Source: Moringa oleifera
Lineage: Eukaryota > Streptophyta > Magnoliopsida > Brassicales > Moringaceae
NCBI GenBank assembly: GCA_021397835.1
Contig: JAJFZO010000146.1
Location: forward strand, 1 to 64,000
Direction of reading: 5' to 3'
DNA length: 64,000 bases
Below the pieces are notes generated by a model. It worked only from the letters and a program-made list of their open reading frames with translations, was not told the DNA's origin and made no database searches. Positions 11,160 to 21,640 of the stretch are shown here, piece after piece (position 1 is the first letter of the stretch; every line of letters starts with the position of its first letter). The position numbers were made by a program, and so were the translations under genes.

Positions 11160-13535
11160 AACCGTTGAGCAGTCACTTAAAGAATAGCACTCACGTGTTC
11201 GATACCTTCTTCGTCCTCTATTGCTCTCTCTCTCTCTCCCTTTTCTCTCTCTCAAGATCCTCATTGATTACTTGAGAATTCAAGAAAAAAATAGAAAAAT
11301 AGAAACACACTTCTTGCGTGCTTTCAAAATAAAATCATTGTGCAATTATTTAAAGAATAGCACTCACGTATTTTGCTCCTTCTTCCTTATCTGCTACTAC
11401 TCTCTCTATAACTCTCTTTCTTTTCAAAATCCTATTTAATTCTTTGACAATTGAAGAAGAAATGGGAAAACAGAAACATACCTCTTGCATGCTTTCAAAA
11501 GTAAATCATTGGGCAGTGATTTAAAGAATAGAACTCATATATTCTGTACCTTCTTCCTCCTTTACTACTCTTTCTCCCCTCCCCCCTCCCCCCCCCTCCC
11601 CCAACTCCTTTATAGTTCCTTGAGAATTCAAGAAGAAATAGAAAAACAGAAATAAATCTCCTGCATATTTTCAAATTTAAACCATCAAACAGCTATTTAA
11701 AGAATAACACTTACGTATTCTACACCTTCTTCCTCTTTTACTGCTCTCCCTCTCTCCCTCTCTCTCTCTCAAAATCATCTTTGATTCCATGAGAATTCAA
11801 GAAGAAATAGGTAAACAAAAACATGCCTCTTGTGTGCTTTCAAAATTAAACCATTCAGCAGTAATGTAAAGAATAACACCCACTTATTTGCACCTTCTTC
11901 CATTGCGGCTCTCTCTTTCCCTCTCTTTCTCTTAAAATCATGTTTGATTCCTTCAAAATTCAAAAAGAAATAAGGAAACAAAAAGATCTCTCTTGCATGC
12001 CTTTAAAATTAATCCATTGTGCAACTATTTGAAGAATAGCACTCATGTATGCTTCACCTTCTTCCTCCTCTAATGCTTTCTCACGCCTCATCTCTCTCGA
12101 AATCCTCTTTGATACCTGGAGAATTCAAGAAGAAATAGTGAAACAGAAACTTACCTCTTGCATGCTTTCAAAATTAAACTGTTGGGTAGCTATTTAAAGA
12201 ATAGCACTCACGTATTTTGCCCTTTTTTCCTCTTTTATTGCTCTCTCTCTTCCCGTATCTCTCTCTCAAAACCCATGTCAGTTCCTTGAGAATTCAACAA
12301 GAAATAAGAAATCAAAAACATGTCTCTTGTATGCTTTCAACATTAAATCATTTAGTAGATATTTGAAGAATAGTACTCATATATTCTACACCTTCTTCCT
12401 TTACTACTTTCTCCCCCCTTTCTCAATTTAAGAAGAAATAAGGAAACAAAAACATGCCTCTTGTATGCTTTCGAAATAAAACCATTGGGTAGCTATTTAA
12501 AGAATAACACTTACGTATTCTATATCTTTTTCCTCATCTGTGACTCTCTCTTCTAACTCTTTCTCTCAAAATCCTTTTTGATTTCTTAGAAATTCAACAA
12601 GAAATAGGAAAATAAAAACTCACCTCTTGCATACTTTCAAAATTAAACCATCAAGCTGCTATATAAATAATAGCACTCACGGATTTTGCACCTTCTTCCT
12701 CTTGTGCTGCACTCTCTCTTCTCCTTTCTCTCTCTGAAAATCATTGTCAATTCTTTGAGAATTCAAGAAGAAAGAAGGGAAAAGAAACATGTCTCTTGTG
12801 TGCTTTTAACATTAAAACATGTCTCTTGTGTGCTTTTAAAAAGTAATTTTTACGTATTCTGCACCTTTTTTCCTTACTGCTCTCTCCCTCCATTTCTCTC
12901 TCAAAAATCACCTTTAATTCTTCAAAAATTCTAGAAGAAATAGGGAAACAATAATATGTCTCTTGCATGCTTTCAAAATTAAATCATTAGGTAGCTATTC
13001 AAAGAATAGCACTTAGGTATGTTGCACCTTCTTCCTTTTCTGTTGCTCTCTCCGCCTATCTCTCTGTTGAAATTCTCTTTGGTTCTTGGAGAATTCAAAA
13101 AGAAACAAAGAAACAAAAATATACCTCTTGCATGCTTTCAAAATTAGACCATCGAGCAGCTATTTAAAGAACAACATTCATGAATTCTGGTCTATTTTAC
13201 TCCTCTACTCCTCTCTCTCAAAATCCGCTTTGATTCCTTGAGAATTCAAGAAGAAACAAGGAAATAGAAATATGTCTCCTACATGCTTTCAAAATTAAAC
13301 CAACAAGCAGCTATTTAAAGAATAACACTCACGTATTCTACACTTTCTCCCTTTTCTACTGCTCTCCTTCTCCCTCTCTCTCTTAAAATCATTTTCAATT
13401 TCATGAGAATTCAAGAAAAAATAGGTAAATAGAAACACACATTTTGCGTGCTTCCAAAATTAAACCGTGAGGTAGCTATTTAAAGAATCACACTCATGTA
13501 TTTAGCTCATTTTTCCTTCTCTCCTACTCTTTCTC
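11160..13535 (+). repeat. ~165-bp tandem array, about 15 units
   Basis: The marker AGCACTCACGT (or variants) recurs at about 11,185, 11,359, 11,529, 11,706, 11,873, 12,038, 12,203, 12,372, 12,506, 12,672, 13,008, 13,170, 13,322 and 13,488, mostly 165-175 bp apart. Each unit reads: CACTCACGTATTCTGCACC, CTTCTTCCTC, a CT-rich tract, AAAATCCTCTTTGATTCC, TTGAGAATTCAAGAAGAAAT, TGCATGCTTTCAAAATTA, then AGCTATTTAAAGAATA. The units are diverged. The CT-rich tract resembles a plant 5'UTR. Single units occur at 18,895-19,055 and 20,570-20,720, the second directly beside another copy of the CCCH pseudogene that follows this array. Short open frames inside are not genes. Confidence 0.9.
11576..11602 (-). 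other. C-run tract able to form a G-quadruplex on the minus strand
   Basis: Four cytosine runs of 4, 6, 9 and 5 bases are separated by single T residues. Read on the minus strand this is four G runs with one-base loops, a textbook G-quadruplex pattern; the plus strand could form an i-motif. It lies in the CT-rich tract of one unit of the 165-bp array and none of the other units has such runs. Confidence 0.85.
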
Positions 13536-13549
13536 ACATCCCTTGCTTT

Positions 13550-14290
13550 GATGAGGAAGAAAGAATAAGTAAGCCAGAATTTTAGCTATTAATGCACGCC
13601 CTTAGTTTTCGCTCGTTTATAAACCAAGCATAAGCACTTCGAGAGAAATTCTCATGCTTTAGGGCTTTGGATGATCAAAAATAGCATTAAAGGATGATAA
13701 CCATTGGCATTAATGCAGTTTAGATTAGTGCTTGTAGATAAAAGTAGCTTAACAACATTTGCTACATTAATAAATCCATCATAAGTAGTGCAATGAAGGG
13801 TAGTGCTTTTATCCATACCATGTGTGCAATTCACGTCAACTTTAGTGTGTACGCCTTCTTGTTTAAGCTTTTCTAAAATCTTATGTTTAATGCTTTAGTT
13901 AAACCATTGTATAAGATGTTGCTTATGATTCCTTAGTTGCTCTGTGAAAAAGTTATGTTGATAATGATATTTTGGCCTACCATTATTATGCAATAGTTCT
14001 GTTCCTACAACTCTTGCTGATTGGTAATAGATTCTAATAGTTTAGCTAAATTGAGTCATAGAAAATATACAATGGAGATGATGAATAAGATATGATTTGC
14101 CATAAGTGACTATCATGGAAACTTGTTGTTTTTTCCCTTTGATATGAGTGGGCATTATAGTTAACCATGGAATCTGCCAGCTTTAAGTCCTAGTGTTAAA
14201 CAAGGCTAAATGAGGGCTTTTTAGCTACTAAAACTTTCTCTAATTAAATCTTCATTCAAATTCAAAAGGCTAACATAAAAAATTTAATTC
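13550..14290 (-). pseudogene. Ankyrin/CCCH zinc finger protein pseudogene, copy 1
   Basis: On the minus strand, 13,834 down to 13,652 reads MDKSTTLHC, VVKLLLSTSTNLNC and ANGYHPL. This is the ankyrin repeat pattern (DKSTALHCAAS, VVKLLL, DPN, ANG.RPVDVI) of the plant non-tandem and tandem CCCH zinc finger proteins that carry N-terminal ankyrin repeats. The block corresponds to 20,885-21,640 at lower identity and is more decayed: the alanines of the ankyrin helix are changed and the frame ends early. The array of 165-bp units truncates it on the left; the copia fragment truncates it on the right near 14,290-14,306. The zinc fingers are absent. Non-functional as a protein. Confidence 0.75.
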
Positions 14291-14305
14291 ACTAAAGGAT
14301 GAAAG

Positions 14306-14796
14306 GGTTATGTAGACTCTGATTTTACAACAGACGAAGGCAAAGAAGATCTCTTTATGCTTATATTTTAATGTTTAAAGAACGTTGTGTGAGCTAGAAA
14401 GCTTAATTTCAAGCTATTATTGCTTTATCCAACATTGAGGCAGAGTACATAGCAATTATAGAAGGTTTTAAGGAAGCTACCTGGTTGCTGGGGCTACTCA
14501 GGGAATTGTAGTTCTATAAAGGTCCCGTTATTGTGTTTTCAAATAACCTATCTGCAATCCATCTCTACCAGAATCCAACCTACCATGAACGCATGAAACA
14601 CTTTAATGTGAAGTATCATGTTAAAAGAGAGAAAGTAGAACAAGGACTCATACTAAAAAAGGTTGCCACTGACAATAGCCTCTCTGATATGGCCATAAAA
14701 CCTGTTTCTTCTGAAAAACTACATAAAGTATTAAAAGATTATTGGGATTGGTATTGGATGATGCAGAATGAATCAAAGGTTGAACATGCACTTTAG
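14306..14796 (+). pseudogene. Ty1/copia polyprotein 3' end (RNase H), degenerate
   Basis: The frame starts with GYVDSDF (14,306 on), shifts by one, and continues through ALSNIEAEYIAIIEGFKEA and WLLGLLREL to FSNNLSAIHLYQNPTYHER, HFNVKYHVKREKVEQG and DMAIKPV. These are the RNase H motifs of copia elements (SD.AGD, ALST.EAEY.A, CDN.SAI, HERTKHIDV.YH, DMLTKP). In the second half, three in-frame stops (in the tags near 14,389, 14,404 and 14,510) and the frameshift near 14,325-14,386 show decay. Reverse transcriptase, integrase, protease and gag are missing here. It is followed directly by a polypurine tract and an LTR in the same orientation. Confidence 0.9.
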
Positions 14797-14799
14797 ATT

Positions 14800-14810
14800 A
14801 AGAGGGAGTC
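14800..14810 (+). other. Polypurine tract of the copia element
   Basis: AAGAGGGAGTC lies immediately before the LTR start TGTTAAAG. A purine run abutting TGTT is the standard plus-strand priming site of plant copia elements. Confidence 0.8.
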
Positions 14811-15234
14811 TGTTAAAGAAGAAGATGATCCAGCAAAATATGACAGTAAAGACTTCTCATGGTGTCGCCTCTGGATCTAATAGCTCAGTCATTAAAAACA
14901 TGGAAGGTGATTTGAACGAATGAGTATCATCCAAGTCATAAGCTTACTGCACAGGTGGCAAAATTTGTTAGCTTATTAATAGAAGAGGCAGCATATAAAG
15001 CTCTTGTATTTTTCAGCCTTTTCGCTGCTACTGAAAGTTTTGTACCCTCATTGATTGAGTCTTTTAGTAAGTATTAACCTTTGATTGTAACTGAAGAATT
15101 ATAGGCCTATAATTGATGAAATTCTTTGGGTCTTTATGAGAGAGTTCCATCAATTGTATAGGAAGATCAAGTATCTTTAGCTACTAATGTCTTGTGTTGG
15201 ATTTATTCTTGATGCATATGTGAAGTTGGATTCA
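14811..15234 (+). mobile_element. Copia 3' LTR
   Basis: The block starts TGTTAAAGAAGAAGATGATC and aligns along its length with 51,278-51,685, which sits upstream of a gag fragment. Shared words include CATCCAAGTCATAAGCTTA, GCACAGGTGG, TGATTGAGTCTTTTA and TTTGATTGTAA, and TCTTGTGTTGGATT near the end. The 3' border is placed at ATTCA because copia LTRs end in CA; homology actually continues about 20 bp further, so the end is uncertain. Length near 0.42 kb. Confidence 0.75.
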
Positions 15235-15440
15235 AGATAGTGATTGATATGAGTTTTTTTTTCCCTGAAAATTACTTATTGTTTGCTTTACAAGAGTCAA
15301 AAAAAGTCGAGGATTGAGTTTACAGAATATTACAATAGAAGTTATATTGCACAACTAGTATCATAACCTATTAAAGATCTATCAAGATTTCAAGAAAGTT
15401 TTTTTTTCAAGAAACTACAAAATTCAGTTCCATGATGGGG
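15235..15440. other. Unannotated spacer
   Basis: Between the LTR and the next T-rich block I see no gene, no repeat partner and no target-site duplication that I could verify. Confidence 0.4.
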
Positions 15441-16567
15441 TTATCGCTAACTTTTATTTTTTTATATTTTAATTTAATAAAATTACAGATATTAGACTTC
15501 ACCATGTGGTTGCTATTTTGTTAATTTATTTGAGTTTTAACTTTTGTTACTATTTATATTTTATTTCAATTATAAATTTTATTTTATTTTTATATATTAT
15601 TTATTTATTTATTTTAGATACTTTTATGTTTTTGTTGAACCTTTTTTACTATTTGATTTATTGTATTTTTATCACATTTTTCATTAAAAGATCAATGCAA
15701 ATGTAATTTTAAATTATTTTTATAGAATATTTTATGATTTTTGAATTATTTTAAATTATTTTAATTAGTTTGTTCTCATTTCTTATTGTTTAAGTTTTTA
15801 AATCTTTCGTGTTTTTCAATTATTTTTTATTTTTTGATTTTATTATATTTTAATTTTTTTCATTATATTTTAATTTTTTGATATTTTTAATGTTTTTGAT
15901 ATTTTATTTTAGCTTATTAATTTTATTTTAGTGATTTTTTGGTTTATTTGGTTTTCCAATATTTTTTGTTTACTTTCATTTTATTTTTAAATTTTTTATA
16001 ATTTTTTGTACTTTTTATTCTTTTTATTTTTATTTATTTTAATTCAACAAAATAATAAATATTTAATCTCATCAAGTGGTTGCAATTTTGTTAGCTTATT
16101 TGGTTTAACTTTTGTTGACTTTTTACTTTTTTTAGTTTTTTGAATTTTATTAAAAATTTTATATTTTATATTTTATATATTTTTTCACTTTTTGTTGTAT
16201 TTTTATTTTTTTACTGGTTGACTTATTTTGTTTTTATTATAATTTTTTTTAAAAGATCAATACAAACCAATTTTTTAAAATTCTTTTATAGAATATTTTA
16301 TGATTCTTTAATTGTTTTAAATTGTTTTATATTATTTTATTCTCTTTTTTAGTTTGTTAATATTTTGTATTTTTAACTATTTTCTTTGATTTTTTTGGAT
16401 TTTATAATATTTTTTATATTTTTATTTTATTTGATTTATTAATAATTTTTTGAAATATTTTTATATTTGTTTTATTTTATTTTTAATATTTTATTTTTAA
16501 TAAAAAAATTATTTTCTTACTTTGCAAAGAGTTTAGTTTCTTTACAATTATCTTTTTATGTATATAC

Positions 16568-16629
<62 letters not shown>

Positions 16630-18650
16630 TGTCTTGACTTTGTTTAATTTTCATTTACTCTATTTTTTCTATTTTCTTTTAGTTACTTTTGGTTTTTTAA
16701 GAAAAAGTTCTCATAATTATTTTTTATTTTATTGAGTATTTTTATTTTCTAGCACTTATTTTTTCAATAACTTTATTTTCTTAGATTTTTTATTTTATTT
16801 GATTTTTAATTTCTTATTTGCTTTTATTTTTCACCTGTTTTATGATTTTTTCATATTTAAATTTGTTTATGAATTTTTGTCATCTTTAACTATTTTAATA
16901 CAATATAATGACAAATATTAGATCTCTCTAAGTGGTCCTAATTTTATTAGTTTATTTTTTTACTTTTTGTTATTTTTATTTTTTATTTATCTAATTTTGA
17001 ATTTTATTTTTTTATGTACTTTTATCTATTATTTTAAATAAGTTTTATATTTTTGTTGTGTTTATATTTTTTATTGTTTGATTTGTTGTATTTTTATTAT
17101 ATTTTTCTTTAAAAGATCAATGCGAATTAAAATTATTTCTATTTTTCTATAGAATATTTTATGATTCTTGAATTATTTAAATATTACAAATTATTTTATA
17201 TTATTCAATATTTTTATTTTTTAAGTTTTCTAATCTTTTGTGTTTTTTCTTTTTTTAGTTTTTTTTTACTTTCTTTGATTTTTTTTGATTTTATTACATT
17301 TTTTATTTTAATTAATTTTTTATTTCTAATGATTTTGCTTGATATATTTTCTTTTTAAATTTAATATTTTATTACTTTTTAAAATATTTTTTTCATCAAA
17401 ATCTGTTTTGTTGCTTCGCAAAGAGTTTATTTCTTTGCTATTATCTTTTTTTGATAATATATACGTATTCTCTTGTTTTTTTTTTTTTTTGGATTTCTTT
17501 CATTTTCTTTTTGTATTTTATTTTAGTTACTTTGATTTCTTAATAATTTTTTTACATTTATTTTTTATTTTATTGCATGTTTTTAGTTTTATTCACTTAT
17601 TTTTTTCAGTTACTTTATTTTTCTTGGTTTTTTTATAGTTTATTTGGTTTTTCAGTTCTTTTATTTTGTTTTTATTTTATTTCTTGTATTTTTCAAAAAT
17701 TTTATAAATTTTAATTTTTCAAAATTTTTATAATTTTTTATTTTTATGATTTTTTTGTTTTATTAAATTTTATTTTTTATTTTTTATTTTATTTGATTTT
17801 TTGATATATTTTTATTTTTATTTTTATTTTAATTTAGCAAAATTACAAATTCTAGACCTTGCTGAGTAATTGCAATTTTGTTAATTTCTTTGATTTTTAA
17901 ATTTTTACTTATTTTTTATTGGATTTTTGAATTTTATTCATTATTTTAGGTACTTCTATATTTTGTTGTATTTTTATTTTTTTATGGTTTGATTTATCAT
18001 ATTTTTATTACATATTTCTTTAAAAGACAAATCCAAATCAAAATTTTTTTAGAATATTTTATTATTCTTGAATTGTTTTAAATTATTTTACAATAGTTTT
18101 CTCATTTTTTTATTTTTTAAATTTTCTAACCTTTTTGTTTTTTTTTTCATTTATGTTTTAGTTTCTATAAATTGCCTTTTTACTTAATAGGTCTAAAATC
18201 ATTTAAGCATTTACTTAAATCCTCAAAGCAAAATTCTTACTACCTAAGTATATGATTTACTATTTTTTTATTTTCTAGATTTTATAAAATCTAACATTGA
18301 TTTTTTTTAATTTGTTGAATTTTTTATTTTAATTTTTTTTGGTTTTTCAGTTTTTTAACATTTTTAGTTTTTTTTGTTGATCAGATAGTTTTGAATTTTT
18401 ATTTTATTTTTTATATTGTTATTTAATTTTTTATTGTGTTTTAATATTTTTATTTGAAATTTATCCATTGTATTAGGTATTTTGAATTTTTTATTTATAT
18501 TTTTAAGTTATTATATTTTTATGTTTTTTTGAAAAACATCAATATAAATCAAAATTTTTTAAATATGTTTATAGCTTTTTAATTTTCACTTATGCTATTA
18601 ATTATTGAATTTTTATTTTTAAATAATTTTAAAGTTTTACATTTTAAATA
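15440..18650 (+). repeat. T-rich long-period degenerate repeats, block 2
   Basis: The same landmarks as in 9,100-11,075 recur: the AAAAGATCAATGCAAAT-type word near 15,687, 16,253, 17,112, 18,022 and 18,530, and the ATTAGACTTCACCATGTGG-type word near 15,490, 16,055, 16,910 and 17,850. Spacing is irregular, about 0.5-0.9 kb. T greatly exceeds A on the plus strand throughout. No gene; several 60-100 codon Phe/Leu-rich frames are composition artefacts. Confidence 0.8.
16566..16629. repeat. Palindromic CATA/TA/TATG microsatellite
   Basis: CACATACATACA leads into a long TA run and then a GTAT run. The left (CATA) and right (TATG) flanks are reverse complements, so the whole tract is self-complementary and could extrude as a cruciform. 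Confidence 0.85.
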
Positions 18651-18659
18651 TTTTCAATT

Positions 18660-18895
18660 AAATTAAATATTTTAAAGTCAAAATTTATCATACTTTTAAA
18701 AAATAATAATAAAATAAATAAATAATAATATTATTATTATTAATTTATCTCAAAGCATGCCAAGTGCATGTTCTCAAAGCATGCCAAGTGCATGTTCTCA
18801 AAACATCCTTTTGCATGTTTTTTAAAATTAAATAAATAAATAAATAATAATATTAATTTATCTCAAAACACGCCTTCTGCATGTTTCTAAAATGA
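18660..18895. repeat. AAT-type microsatellites and a 24-bp tandem duplication
   Basis: AATAAATAAATAATAAT-type runs occur near 18,700-18,745 and again near 18,828-18,855. Between them a 24-bp unit containing AGCATGCCAAGTGCATG is repeated exactly at 18,749-18,772 and 18,773-18,796, with a decayed third copy. No gene. Confidence 0.8.
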
Positions 18896-19055
18896 GACCG
18901 TTGTGCACCTTCTTCCTTTCTTGCTTCTCAATATGCCTTTTGTATGTTTTTAAAATTAGATCATTGTGCACCTTCTTCCTCAGCTTCTCTCTTTCCCTCT
19001 CTCTCTCAAAATCTTCTCTTAATCCTTGAGAAACCAGGTTGAATGAAAAATTTCA
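18895..19055 (+). repeat. Two partial units of the 165-bp repeat
   Basis: GTGCACCTTCTTCCT occurs twice (near 18,902 and 18,966), followed by a CT-rich tract, AAAATCTTCTCTTAATCC and TTGAGAAACCAGG. This follows the order of the 165-bp array unit at 11,160-13,535. The unit stands immediately upstream of a duplicated exon-like segment, which supports a leader (5'UTR) origin. Confidence 0.7.
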
Positions 19056-20066
19056 TATCAAGAAAGAAACACGAAAACAGGGGAAGATCTCAAACCACCG
19101 GTTCGATACTGTGCTCTGTGTTGTACTTCCCTCAAAATCGAGAATAGGCAGTTTCAGTTCTGGCTTCAACAACGTCCGATTAGCAAGCCTCCTTCATGCT
19201 GCACTTTCATGGCTTTGGCTTCTCTTGATCGCCCCCCTGTTATTTCTCTTCCAAAATCTCCAGATATTTACAACACTTTTCAAATAGGCACCGGATGAAT
19301 TGGGATTCCTCTTTCCCTTGCAGCCCGATCTTGTTTACTATGGCAGATGAGTGGCTCAGGTAAATTCTCTTGCTCACTTCTTTTTAATAACGTTTGCAGT
19401 TAATAAAAGTTGAATTGTTTTTATTTCTTTACCGAGCATTATTTGGAATCATGGCAAAATACTTGCTGTAAATCTTGAGGAATTCTTCGGGTATGTGTTT
19501 TATGGTGTTAGCAGTCTGGAGAGATATTACTTTTGATTTTCTTTGTTGAGCTTCCCTTGAAATCGAGAAAGAAACACGAAAACAGGGGAAGATCTCAAGC
19601 CACTGGTTCGATGTTGTGCCCTGTGTTGTACTTCCCTCAAAATCAAGAATAGGGAAGCAGCTTCAGTTCCAACTTCAGCAACTTCATATTAGCAAGCCTC
19701 CTTCATGCTGCACTTTCATGGCTTTGGCTTCTCTTGATCGCCCTCCTGTTATTTCTCTTCCAAAATCTCTAGACATTTACAGCACTTTTCAAATAGGCAC
19801 CGGATGAATTGGGATTCCTATTTCCCTTGCAGCCCAATCTTGTTTACTATGGCAAATGAGTGGCTCAGGTAAATTCTCTTGCTCACTTCTTTTTAATAAC
19901 GTTTGCAGTTAATAAAAGTTGAATTGTTTTTATTTCTTTACCGAGCTTTATTTGGAATCATGGCAAAATACTTAGCTGTATATCTTGAGGCATTCTTTGG
20001 GTATGTGTTTTATGGTGTTAGCAGTCTGGAGAGATATTACTTTTGATTTTCTCTATTGAGCTTCCC
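19056..20066 (+). repeat. ~505-bp tandem duplication of an exon-like segment
   Basis: Units 19,056-19,560 and 19,561-20,066 match closely, starting GAAACACGAAAACAGGGGAA and ending TTGAGCTTCCCTTGAAATC. Each contains a short frame beginning MALASLDRPPVISLPKS and ending IGTG before a stop (near 19,208-19,288 and 19,717-19,806). Each is followed by a GGCTCAG/GTAAATTC splice-donor-like border. I do not recognise the peptide. It looks like the first exon and 5'UTR of a host gene, duplicated. No downstream exon in the same frame could be confirmed. Confidence 0.65.
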
Positions 20067-20209
20067 TTGAAATCAAGGCAAGATGTTTCTGAATGTTAGA
20101 AACATTAGTAATAATTAGTTACCAAGTTGAAAATATGTTATCTTAGCTAGAAAACGAAAACATGATGGATTGAAATAATTGAATTGATGAAGCTCTTGGT
20201 TCACTGGAA

Positions 20210-20520
20210 ACTTGCTTGACTTTGTCATATTATGGCATAGATTTACTCTTCATTGTCTGTCATTTTGCTACTGAAGGCATTGCATTTCTTGTCATATGTC
20301 TGCTAAGTTTTAGGTTTGGGAGATGTTGTAGCTTGAGAAAGAAGCAACTTTGGAGCAACCTTACAATATGTTTGTTAGATACTACATCAGAGATGGAACA
20401 TAGCAGGCCAGAGGAAAGAAGGAAACCAGAGAAGCCCGTGAATGGTATATTTTGGATTATACATCAAATTGAACTACATAACAGTAGATCATAGGTGGGG
20501 AAACAATCACACCATTGGAA
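20210..20520 (+). pseudogene. Unrecognised exon-like segment
   Basis: After an acceptor-like TTTTAG (ending near 20,311) one frame reads LEKEATLEQPYNMFVRYYI with an interrupting stop before it and another after RDGT, then ARGKKETREAREWY. The residue mix looks like real protein, unlike the surrounding DNA. I cannot name the family. It contains at least two stops in frame, so it is a pseudogene or a chance reading. Confidence 0.35.
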
Positions 20521-20569
20521 GTTCTGATAAGGTGAATAACCAAGAAAATAACCATGCATGCACGTTTTT

Positions 20570-20730
20570 AAAATAAGATTGGGCAGCTATTTAAATGCTC
20601 AGGCCTTCGCACCTTCTTCCTCCTCTGCTGCTCTCTCTCCCCCCTCTTTCTCTCTCTTAAAATCCCCTCCTATTCCTTGAGAAAGCAGATCGATAGAAAA
20701 CATTCACGTTTCAAGAAGAAACAAGGAAAG
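20570..20730 (+). repeat. Single 165-bp repeat unit next to CCCH pseudogene copy 2
   Basis: GGGCAGCTATTTAAATG, CGCACCTTCTTCCTCCTCTG, a CT-rich tract, AAAATCCCCTCCTATTCC and TTGAGAAAGCAG follow the unit order of the 11,160-13,535 array. It directly abuts a minus-strand ankyrin/CCCH pseudogene, the same neighbour the array has. The array may have grown from one such unit. Confidence 0.75.
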
Positions 20731-20779
20731 AAGGGAAGATCTCAAGCTTTGGCATAAATGCTATTCTTTATTTCAGGTA

Positions 20780-21640
20780 GGGATGGATCAGTTGGATACT
20801 CTTTCTTCTCTACTGCCAGCAGGAACATCATTAGATTTTAAAACCACGGGAGAAGATACCAATTTAGAAGGAGAATGTGAGAGCCCATTCTCTGGTGCGG
20901 AAGAAAGAATAGGTGAGCCAGAATTTGAGCTATTAATGCACACCCTAGTTTCCTCCTACTTATAGAGCAAGCAGAAGCACTTCAAGAGAAATTCTCATGC
21001 TTTGGAGCCTTGGATGATCAAAGATAACATCAACAGGATGATAACCATCGGTGTCCATGCAATTTGGATCAGTGCCCGTAGATAAAAGCAGCTTAATTAC
21101 ATATGCTGCATTAACAGATCCACTGGAAGCAGCACAATGAAGGGCAGTGCTTTTATCCACACCACATGTGCGATCCACATCAACCTCAGTATGGTACGGC
21201 TTCTTGTTTAAGCTCTTCTAAAATCTTGTGTTTAATGCTTTAGTTAAACCCTTTTATAAGATGTTGCTACTTGTGTATGATTCCTTAGTTGCTCTGCAAA
21301 CAAGTTATGTTGATGATGATATTTTGGCCTACCATTGTTATGTGGTAGTGCTGTTTCCAGCAACTCTTATTGATTATCAATAGATTTTAACAGTTTAGCT
21401 AGAGGGAGTCATAGGAAATGTACAAGGGAGATGATGAACAAGACATAATTTGCCACAAGTAACTATGATGGGAGCTTGTCGTTCTTTCCCTTTGCTCTGA
21501 GTGGGCATCATAGCTAACCATGGAGTCCAGCAGCTTTAACTCCTGGTGTCAAACAAGCCTAAATGAGGGTTTCTTAGCTACTAAAACTTTCTCTAATCAG
21601 ATCTTCATTCAAATTGGAAGAGCTAACATAAAAAATTTAA
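20780..21640 (-). pseudogene. Ankyrin/CCCH zinc finger protein pseudogene, copy 2
   Basis: Minus strand, 21,178 down to 20,960, reads DRTCGVDKSTALHCAASSGS, VIKLLLSTGTDPNCMDTDG and HPVDVIFDHPRLQSMRISLE, ending VLLLAL and a stop. This is a full ankyrin unit of the plant CCCH zinc finger family (DVNR.CG.DKSTALHCAASGG.., LL..GADPN..DANG.RPVDVI). Beyond the stop, in shifted frames, INSSNSGSPILSSAPENG (near 20,915-20,862) and EKKEYPTDPS (near 20,812-20,783) match the linker that precedes the CCCH fingers in this family. The fragment ends just before the fingers. Sequence from 21,190 to 21,640 is homologous to 13,860-14,290 but reads through stops. More complete than copy 1; still broken by frameshifts. 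Confidence 0.85.

Noticed and set aside
15506..17638. Phe/Leu/Ile-rich plus-strand frames that could look like membrane proteins
   Set aside because: The DNA is T-rich degenerate repeat; codons are almost only TTT, TTA, ATT and TAT, with no start context or family match.
20783..20965. Plus-strand 60-codon frame
   Set aside because: It is the reverse reading of the linker region of the minus-strand ankyrin/CCCH pseudogene.
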